Part shown: positions 1 to 4,459 of the stretch, in pieces
Layout of the letters: each line of letters begins with the position of its first letter
How positions within the stretch are numbered: position 1 is the first letter of the stretch
DNA from: JANRKG01 sp033763635
GTDB taxonomy: Bacteria; Cyanobacteriota; Cyanobacteriia; GCF-001939115
Assembly: GCA_033763635.1 (NCBI GenBank)
Contig: JANRKG010000144.1
Location: forward strand, 1-5,440
Direction: 5' to 3'
Length of the DNA stretch: 5,440 nt
The notes under the pieces: generated by a model
The model's database searches: none
Told to the model about the DNA's origin: nothing
Seen by the model: the letters and a program-made list of their open reading frames with translations, nothing else
Translations under genes and position numbers: made by a program

Positions 1-1
1 T

Positions 2-46
2 TTACTCGACGAATTCAAAGAAACTTTTCCAGAAGAAAGAATTTAA
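2..46 (+). CDS. Possible C-terminal tail of a truncated upstream gene
   Basis: Frame 2 from the left edge reads an acidic, amphipathic tail (LLDEFKETFPEERI) and stops at TAA 44-46, which looks like a protein C-terminus and lies just before a strong hairpin at 66-123. The call is weak. Frame 3 is also open to a TAA at 126-128 and frame 1 to a TGA near 195; both give lysine/arginine-rich peptides that look less protein-like, although frame 3 reads the two CGATCG sites as A-I-D and S-I-A, as is common in cyanobacterial genes. With so few codons no family can be recognised. Sequence to the left of the window would settle which frame, if any, is coding. Confidence 0.3.
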   Translation, partial: LLDEFKETFPEERI

Positions 47-65
47 GAGGGATGAGAACAGGAAA

Positions 66-123
66 CTTTCCCAGAGGGCGATCGATCTGTTGGATCATCC
101 CATCTCGATCGCCTATGGGAAAG
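66..123. repeat. Long interrupted inverted repeat (hairpin) with CGATCG arms
   Basis: CTTTCCCA (66-73) is the exact reverse complement of TGGGAAAG (116-123), and GGCGATCGA (77-85) of TCGATCGCC (105-113). Together they make a 17-bp stem with one small 3/2-base internal loop and a 19-base terminal loop. Both inner arms carry CGATCG, the HIP1 core. There is no T-tract on either side, so an intrinsic terminator is not supported. It could be a dispersed palindromic repeat or a 3'-end stabilising structure for the gene that may end at base 46. GGAAACTTTCC (61-71) is a short competing palindrome. Confidence 0.6.
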
Positions 124-201
124 CCTAAATCTCTCAAATCATTTCAATATCCAACAATCTCACAGCGGCATCATAGGAGAGCTTTGGAATTTTGAAGTAT
201 A

Positions 202-239
202 AGAAGACTTCTAGAAAACAATAATTTCCAGAAAACAAT
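202..239. repeat. Short palindrome plus 10-bp direct repeat
   Basis: AGAAGACTTCT (202-212) is a perfect palindrome around one base. It is followed at once by AGAAAACAAT at 213-222, repeated exactly at 230-239. The two copies start 17 bases apart. The AT-rich context could hold a binding site, but no promoter hexamers with acceptable spacing are seen, so function is unknown and chance is possible. Confidence 0.35.
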
Positions 240-245
240 CTCCCT

Positions 246-300
246 GCTGGTTTCGGCTCCGCTCAACCAGCTTTTGTGCCCTGAGCGTAGTCGAACGGCA
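246..300. repeat. Two-part dispersed repeat of cyanobacterial type
   Basis: GCTGGTT (246-252) and AACCAGC (265-271) form a perfect 7-bp stem around a 12-base loop, followed by TTTT. A second unit, TGCC (277-280) and GGCA (297-300), encloses CTGAGCGTAGTCGAAC. The two cores are inverted copies of each other: bases 252-265 can pair with 282-295 through 12 Watson-Crick pairs and one G-U, with one mismatch. The GAGCGNAGTCGA core resembles a short repeat that is widespread between genes in many cyanobacterial genomes; that comparison is from memory. TTTT after the first stem could allow weak termination, but repeat identity explains the structure better. Confidence 0.6.
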
Positions 301-377
301 ACCCATGAGAAAACCTGGCAAACTCTTTTCAAAAAAGTGCCTAAGAATTCAAAGCACCTTAAAAAGGAGAAGTGCTG

Positions 378-410
378 ATGACAAGATTGATTTTTAAGCC
401 TGAACGCTAA
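378..410 (+). CDS. Possible 10-codon mini-ORF with strong ribosome binding site
   Basis: AAGGAG at 364-369 stands 8 bases before ATG 378-380, which is ideal Shine-Dalgarno spacing and better than for any full gene in the window. The reading frame encodes only MTRLIFKPER before TAA 408-410. That stop overlaps, in antisense, the TAG of the convergent receiver gene (407-409). It may be a real tiny peptide, the remnant of a gene start whose body was lost, or chance in a purine-rich stretch. No family is recognised and no promoter is seen upstream. Confidence 0.2.
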   Translation: MTRLIFKPER

Positions 411-805
411 GGCTTCGGAACCCGCTGACCCACTTCCCGGATCACTCTCACGAGTTCCTCTGTCGAAACATCCTTTTTGCAGAAAGCATCTATTTTCGCC
501 GTTTGAACCATCACCTCAATCTGAGGGTCGTCAACGGATGTATAGGCAATAATTTGCGTTCCGGGTGACACCGTTTTGATTTGCACCGATGCACTTAAGC
601 CGTCCATCACTGGCATTTGTAGATCCAGAATTATTACATCAGGCTGAGTACGACGCACAATCTCAACTGCTTCTTGCCCGTTACTCGCCATTCCAGCTAA
701 TTCAATGCTCTTCTGATTTTGAAGGGCAAGCCTGAGACTAAAACGAGTTAGCTCATGGTCATCGACAATGAGGACACGCAGGGTCGAACACATAGAGGAA
801 ATCAT
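407..805 (-). CDS. Stand-alone response regulator receiver domain (NarL-type)
   Basis: The 132-residue protein is essentially one CheY-like receiver domain, which accepts a phosphoryl group from a sensor histidine kinase. Visible features are strand 1 with the acidic pair D15-D16 (VLIVDDHELTR), the phospho-acceptor D61 in ILDLQMPVMDG, the switch threonine T89 in IIAYTS, and K111 in CKKD. The VDDHE start, DLQMPVMDG and KKDVSTEELVRVIREV resemble receivers of the NarL/LuxR class, which normally continue into a linker and helix-turn-helix of about 80 residues. Here the protein stops right after the last receiver helix (QRVPKP). No HTH follows in frame, so a simple nonsense mutation does not explain it. 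ATG 805 is the first start after an in-frame TGA at 821-823; M5 (793) is an alternative, and neither has a clear ribosome site. It lies 102 bases downstream of ppk1 on the same strand, so co-transcription is possible. The receiver call is firm; its target is unknown. Confidence 0.92.
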   Translation of the reverse strand: MISSMCSTLRVLIVDDHELTRFSLRLALQNQKSIELAGMASNGQEAVEIVRRTQPDVIILDLQMPVMDGLSASVQIKTVSPGTQIIAYTSVDDPQIEVMVQTAKIDAFCKKDVSTEELVRVIREVGQRVPKP

Positions 806-878
806 GGCTACATAGCGGAGTCATTAACATCCTCAGTCTAGTAGTTTTAATTACCTCCCTCCCTCTATCGTTAGGGGA

Positions 879-913
879 ATTGTCCTTGACCCATGACCTA
901 TCACCCATTACCC
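879..913. repeat. Degenerate heptamer tandem array across the ppk1 stop
   Basis: On the plus strand five 7-base units run in register: ATTGTCC, TTGACCC, ATGACCT, ATCACCC, ATTACCC. Read on the ppk1 sense strand they are GGGTAAT, GGGTGAT, AGGTCAT, GGGTCAA and GGACAAT. This resembles the short tandemly repeated heptamers (STRR) known from filamentous cyanobacteria. The first sense-strand unit contributes the last ppk1 codon (GGG, Gly) and its TAA stop (908-910), so the array reaches into the gene end. Confidence 0.6.
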
Positions 914-3058
914 TTCTGCCATCTGCATCAAAAGATCTTGAGAACTGAGTACAGTACATCCTGTCTTAGCAGGATGGCGTTGCACATAGTTTCCATCGGG
1001 TTGCAAATCCCAGGCAGAGCGATTGTCCGCCAACATGATCCCCAAAATTTCTTGAATATCTTTTGCCAATTCTGGATCTTCAATGGGAACGATCGCCTCA
1101 ACACGCCCATTCAAATTTCGGCTCATCCAATCCGCACTGCCTAACCACACCTCTTCCTGACCCCGATTATGAAAGTAGAAGATGCGGGAATGCTCTAAAA
1201 ACCGTCCAATGATGCTGATCACGCGGATTCGATCGCTCAAACCTTTGATCCCTGGTTTCAAGCAGCAAATCCCGCGCACAATCAGGTCAATCTGCACCCC
1301 TGCCTGAGAAGCCTCATAAAGCGTTTCGATAATCTCCGAATCAATCAAGCCGTTCATTTTGGCGACAATCCGACCGGGATAGCCAGCCCGACAATTTGCG
1401 GTTTCTCGACGAATGAGGTGCAACATTCGTTCTCGCAAATTTACGGGTGCCACGAGTAGCTTGCGATACTCTCGTTGACGAGAATATCCCGTCAGGTAAT
1501 TAAACAATTCAGTTAAATCCGCCCCTAAATCCTCACGGCAACTAAATAATCCTAAATCTGTATAGAATCCAGCGGTTTTAGAGTTATAGTTTCCTGTTCC
1601 AATGTGGACATAGCGACGAATTTTTTCCCCTTCTCGCCGGATCACGAGGGTTGTTTTAGTGTGGGTCTTCAGCCCCATGAGTCCATACACAACATGAACT
1701 CCAGCCCGCTCCAAATGGCGTGCCCAGTGAATATTATTTTCTTCATCAAAACGGGCCTTCAGTTCCACCAGCACGGCAACCTGTTTCCCATTCTGAGCAG
1801 CCTCAATCAAAGAATTCACGATCGGCGAATCTCCGGAAGTGCGATACAGGGTCATCTTGATCGCTAAAACGTCTGGATCATGGGCTGCACAATCAATAAA
1901 TTGCTCAACTGAGGTGGCAAACGAGTGATAGGGATGATGAACCAGCAAGTCCCGCTGGCGCAGAATCGCAAAGAAATCTTCTCCCGTTTTTTGGGGGCAA
2001 GTTTTGCAACATTCACGGGAAGCTGCTAACGATCGCAATCGGGGATGGGGAACGGGCGACCAATCCAGGTACTTGAGGTGAGGAAGGGGCAAGGTTGTTA
2101 AGCCCATTAAGTCCCGTAACCCCAACAGTCCATCAACGCGATAAATATCCTCCAGTTGAAGATCCAGTTCTTCCATCAACTGATTTTGTAAGGAAGGCGG
2201 CATTGCCTGGTCTATCTCCATGCGGACGATCGACCCTCCTAAACGACGTTTCGGCAAATTGCGCTCGATCGCCCTTAATAGGTCATCTGCTTCTTCTTCC
2301 ACCAAGTCCAGGTCTGCGTTCCGCGTAATTCGGAAGGGGTAGGAAGCCACAATTTCCATCCCCGGAAATAGGAACTCAAGATGGTGAGCGATCACCTGTT
2401 CTAAAGGAATTCCCGTCCAATGCACTGCCTGATCGGCTTTTTCCATCAGCTCAATTGGCAGGGGCAGAAACCGGGGAAAAGACTCTGGCACCTTCACCCG
2501 CGCAAAGCTCTCTCTGCCCGTCTCTCGATCGCGCAGAACGATCGCCAAATTGATACTGAGGTTCGAAATTTGGGGCGACGGATGCGTCGCGTTAACGGCT
2601 AAGGGAGTCAGGACCGGAAAGAGCAGGTCATGAAACACATCGAGTAGGTAAGCCCGTTGCTTGCTATTCAGCGCTTCGTAGTTCAGCAAACAAATTCCTT
2701 CATGGCTTAATGCAGGTCGTAACGTCTGCTCAAAATGGGTCTGCTGCCAGATCAGGATGGGGGTCAACCACTGGCAGATTCGTTCCAGTTGTTCCTGGGC
2801 CGTCAAGCCATCTACACTTCGCCAATCTCCCTCTCCTGCGGCCCGCTCTTGTAACAGAGCCACTCGGACCATAAAATATTCGTCCAGGTTGGAGCTAAAA
2901 ATCGCCGTGAATTTAACCCTTTCTAGAATTGGATTGTTGTCATCGCAAGCCTCATGCAACACACGACGGTTGAACTCCAACCAACTTCGCTCCCGATTCA
3001 GAAAGGTCTGAGGGTGAATGAGGTCAAGTTTTGTGACAGGTCGAGTGAGTTGTTGCAT
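908..3058 (-). CDS. ppk1: Polyphosphate kinase 1
   Basis: PPK1 reversibly moves the ATP gamma-phosphate onto a growing inorganic polyphosphate chain through a phosphohistidine intermediate. Numbered from ATG 3058 (716 residues), the N-domain signature FLNRERSWLEFNRRVLHEA starts at residue 19. A head domain and two phospholipase-D-like C-terminal domains (about 353-533 and 534-700) follow. The catalytic residues fit the E. coli enzyme at a constant offset of 31: R406 (TLYR; E. coli R375), R436 (KARFDEE; R405), H466 (KTHTK; H435, the phosphorylated histidine), H485 (VHIGTGNYN; H454) and H623 (FLEHSR; H592). All are present and the frame is intact, so the enzyme should be active. Length is close to the usual 690-720. 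A GTG at 3070 would add four residues; ATG is preferred, though neither start has a clear Shine-Dalgarno sequence. The gene diverges from bioY. No Pho-box direct repeats are evident upstream. The stop codon lies in a heptamer array. Confidence 0.97.
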   Translation of the reverse strand: MQQLTRPVTKLDLIHPQTFLNRERSWLEFNRRVLHEACDDNNPILERVKFTAIFSSNLDEYFMVRVALLQERAAGEGDWRSVDGLTAQEQLERICQWLTPILIWQQTHFEQTLRPALSHEGICLLNYEALNSKQRAYLLDVFHDLLFPVLTPLAVNATHPSPQISNLSINLAIVLRDRETGRESFARVKVPESFPRFLPLPIELMEKADQAVHWTGIPLEQVIAHHLEFLFPGMEIVASYPFRITRNADLDLVEEEADDLLRAIERNLPKRRLGGSIVRMEIDQAMPPSLQNQLMEELDLQLEDIYRVDGLLGLRDLMGLTTLPLPHLKYLDWSPVPHPRLRSLAASRECCKTCPQKTGEDFFAILRQRDLLVHHPYHSFATSVEQFIDCAAHDPDVLAIKMTLYRTSGDSPIVNSLIEAAQNGKQVAVLVELKARFDEENNIHWARHLERAGVHVVYGLMGLKTHTKTTLVIRREGEKIRRYVHIGTGNYNSKTAGFYTDLGLFSCREDLGADLTELFNYLTGYSRQREYRKLLVAPVNLRERMLHLIRRETANCRAGYPGRIVAKMNGLIDSEIIETLYEASQAGVQIDLIVRGICCLKPGIKGLSDRIRVISIIGRFLEHSRIFYFHNRGQEEVWLGSADWMSRNLNGRVEAIVPIEDPELAKDIQEILGIMLADNRSAWDLQPDGNYVQRHPAKTGCTVLSSQDLLMQMAEG

Positions 3059-3061
3059 GGT

Positions 3062-3104
3062 AGATGGCACAAGAATCGCTTAGGTTCCTATTCTGAACCC
3101 ATCT
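3062..3104 (-). promoter_or_regulatory. Possible hairpin in the ppk1 5' leader
   Basis: On the ppk1 sense strand GGTTC (3099-3095) pairs with GAACC (3087-3083) around a 7-base loop. AGATG (3104-3100) can pair with CATCT (3066-3062) as an outer helix ending three bases before the ATG at 3058. If the message starts upstream of 3104, the structure could shade the translation start, which has no Shine-Dalgarno sequence. The stems are only 5 bp each and the inner loop is asymmetric, so this is tentative. Confidence 0.25.
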
Positions 3105-3147
3105 TTCGAAACGTGTCTGTGATCCTTCCGACTGAAAAAGCAAAATC

Positions 3148-3158
3148 TTGTTGAACAA
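3148..3158. promoter_or_regulatory. 11-bp palindrome in the ppk1/bioY divergent spacer
   Basis: TTGTTGAACAA is a perfect palindrome around a central G, about 45 bases before the bioY ATG and 90 bases before the ppk1 ATG. It could be an operator in the shared spacer. It is not a full BirA operator (those have two half-sites about 15 bases apart) and does not match the BioR motif. Regulator unknown. Confidence 0.2.
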
Positions 3159-3203
3159 AAGCGCTGTATTATCCAAACTATTCAATAAGAAGTTCGATCG
3201 CCG

Positions 3204-3797
3204 ATGTCGATGGTAGCCCTTCCAATTGAACTGCTGTGGGCCTTTATCGGACTGATTCTGACCATTGCAGGAACTTTTCTCCAAGCCTTTATTGCAACCC
3301 CTCCCTGGGATTGGGGCCAGCATGGTCTTCAATCCTATCCCTTGGGGGTTAGCTATCAAATTGGGGCCGTTTTGTTGGTTGGTTGTATGGGGGGGAAAAA
3401 TGCAGGAGTCCTCTCCCAGATCGCTTACCTTGTCCTGGGTTTGATGGGATTTCCGGTTTTTACCAACGGAGGAGGATTGGACTATTACAAAGAACCTACC
3501 TTCGGTTATCTGATTGGCTTCCTACCAGGTGCCTGGGTTTGTGGCACCCTGGCGTTTCTCGCCCCGCCTCGTTTGGAATCCCTTGGCTTTAGTAGTCTCT
3601 GTGGTCTGGCAGTCGTTCATCTGACCGGGATTGCTTACCTACTCCTTGCCTATGGGTTGGGGTGGGTAGAAAAATTGTCCATCCCGCTTTCCAAAGCCCT
3701 CATGACTTACTCGCTCTATCCAGTTCCGGGACAACTCGCTGTTGTGTGTGCGATCGCGTTGATTGCGTATGTGCTAAGACGACTGATGTTTTATTAA
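3204..3797 (+). CDS. bioY: Biotin transporter, BioY family S-component
   Basis: BioY is the membrane-embedded, biotin-binding S-component of energy-coupling factor (ECF) transporters. The 197 residues fit the family length (about 180-200) and are strongly hydrophobic, with about six predicted membrane spans (near residues 8-30, 52-62, 66-86, 99-120, 128-152 and 175-195). The family core is clear: GGKNAGVLSQIAYLVLGLMGFPVF (63-86), the glycine-rich loop TNGGGLDYY, and PTFGYLIGF (98-106), followed by HLTGIAYLLLAYGLG and a late PGQLA, where many homologues have PGD. ATG 3204 is the first start after an in-frame TAA at 3186-3188; ATG 3210 is possible. The ribosome site is weak (AAGAAG at 3187-3192), and a CGATCG occupies the spacer. 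No bioM/bioN or general ecfA/ecfT lies beside it, so it either shares an energising module encoded elsewhere or works alone, as reported for some solitary BioY proteins. lspA follows after 52 bp, probably in the same transcript. Confidence 0.9.
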   Translation: MSMVALPIELLWAFIGLILTIAGTFLQAFIATPPWDWGQHGLQSYPLGVSYQIGAVLLVGCMGGKNAGVLSQIAYLVLGLMGFPVFTNGGGLDYYKEPTFGYLIGFLPGAWVCGTLAFLAPPRLESLGFSSLCGLAVVHLTGIAYLLLAYGLGWVEKLSIPLSKALMTYSLYPVPGQLAVVCAIALIAYVLRRLMFY

Positions 3798-3849
3798 GGC
3801 AGAGGGCAAAGTACGATAGGAGAGGTTTGTTGCCGGATAAGATTTGCCC

Positions 3850-4308
3850 ATGCCTCTCAAAAACCCCCCATTCTGGTTAGCGGCTCTAGTGAGCCTGTTG
3901 CTAGACCGCTTTTCCAAGTTCTGGGTTCTTTACAATTTTGACCTGGGGGAAAGCTGGCCCCTGTGGAGAGGTGTGTTTCATCTAACCTATGTGACGAATA
4001 AGGGCGCAGCATTCAGCCTGTTTTCTCAGGGGGGAGGATGGCTCCGCTGGCTTTCTCTGGGGGTGAGTATTGGGCTGATGGTGTTTGCCTGGGTTGCCCC
4101 TAACTTGAATCGATGGGAGCAGGTGGGCTATGGTCTGATTCTGGCAGGTGCATTGGGGAATGGGATTGATCGCCTTGCAGCCGGAGAGGTGATTGATTTT
4201 TTGGATTTTCGCCTGATTAATTTCCCAATTTTTAACTGGGCTGATATCTCTATCAATCTAGGAATTGCCTGTCTGCTCATTGCAGCATTCCAAAAAAAAG
4301 AAGAGTAG
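3850..4308 (+). CDS. lspA: Lipoprotein signal peptidase (signal peptidase II)
   Basis: LspA is an inner-membrane aspartic protease that removes the signal peptide of prolipoproteins after Lgt has lipidated the lipobox cysteine. The 152-residue protein has the usual size and four membrane spans (about 8-28, 64-83, 92-110 and 133-147). The conserved boxes appear in order: LDRFSKFWV (18-26), VTNKGAAFSLF (48-58), LGNGIDRLAAGEVIDFLDF (102-120) with catalytic D107, and FNWADISINLG (128-138) with catalytic D132. Both aspartates are intact, so activity is expected. ATG 3850 is chosen; the only other in-frame start after the TAA at 3838-3840 is TTG 3844, which adds two residues. AGGAGAGG at 3818-3825 is too far upstream to serve either start well, so initiation may rely on coupling or a weak site. 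The 52-bp gap after bioY suggests a shared transcript. Confidence 0.97.
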   Translation: MPLKNPPFWLAALVSLLLDRFSKFWVLYNFDLGESWPLWRGVFHLTYVTNKGAAFSLFSQGGGWLRWLSLGVSIGLMVFAWVAPNLNRWEQVGYGLILAGALGNGIDRLAAGEVIDFLDFRLINFPIFNWADISINLGIACLLIAAFQKKEE

Positions 4309-4459
4309 TCGTCCCATTGTTCGATCTCTCAATAGGATAGAGATAGCTAATTGTGATCCCCCATGTCCCGGTGCTAATGTCTGGTCCTTAACCTGAGAAA
4401 ACGCGACCTATCGTGTTTCTATAGGGTGGGCTTTAATTTCTACCTTTTAATCCTGGTCC
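4309..4459. other. Intergenic gap between lspA and the FHA-PBP gene
   Basis: The 151-bp gap holds a 6-bp inverted repeat, ATCTCT (4324-4329) and AGAGAT (4339-4344), with a 9-base loop and no T-run, so it is not a convincing terminator. No sigma-70-type -35/-10 pair with 16-18 base spacing could be picked out. A separate promoter for the PBP gene is plausible from the length of the gap alone. Confidence 0.4.

Larger units (their letters stand above)
47..406. other. Repeat-rich intergenic region without a convincing gene
   Basis: This roughly 360-base stretch has no ORF with protein-like composition on either strand. It holds the interrupted hairpin at 66-123, a palindrome and direct repeat at 202-239, the paired dispersed repeat at 246-300, and near its right end a Shine-Dalgarno-like AAGGAG with a 10-codon ORF (378-410). 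No tRNA, CRISPR array or insertion sequence is seen. Reading on from the receiver stop codon in the same minus-strand frame gives no helix-turn-helix remnant. Confidence 0.6.

Noticed and set aside
1..195. Frame 1 open from the left edge for about 64 codons
   Set aside because: The product is dominated by Arg, Lys and Ser with no protein-like pattern, and it spans the hairpin at 66-123; it looks like out-of-frame reading.
11..354. GAATTCAAAG occurring at 11-20 and 345-354
   Set aside because: A single exact 10-mer pair in AT-rich sequence with no flanking similarity is compatible with chance.
396..415. AAGCCT/AGGCTT stem over the receiver stop codon as an intrinsic terminator
   Set aside because: On the receiver sense strand the stem is followed by an A-run, not a T-run; the T-run lies on the wrong side for either gene.
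759..959. Minus-strand 66-codon frame bridging the ppk1 end and receiver start
   Set aside because: It overlaps both real genes in another frame, and its middle is the heptamer array; composition is not protein-like.
2095..2328. Plus-strand 77-codon frame antisense to ppk1
   Set aside because: It lies wholly antisense to the conserved ppk1 reading frame, with no motif and no ribosome site.
3059..3203. Pho-box direct repeats or a sigma-70 promoter for ppk1 or bioY
   Set aside because: No tandem TTAA-type 8-mers are present, and the candidate -35/-10 pairs (for example TTGAAC 3151 with TATTAT 3167) have spacers far from 17 bases.
3024..3359. Minus-strand 111-codon frame across the ppk1/bioY spacer
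   Set aside because: It overlaps the starts of two clear genes, is low in hydrophobic pattern and matches no family; a shadow reading.
4324..4344. ATCTCT/AGAGAT inverted repeat after lspA as a terminator
   Set aside because: The stem is only 6 bp, poor in G+C and without a following T-run.
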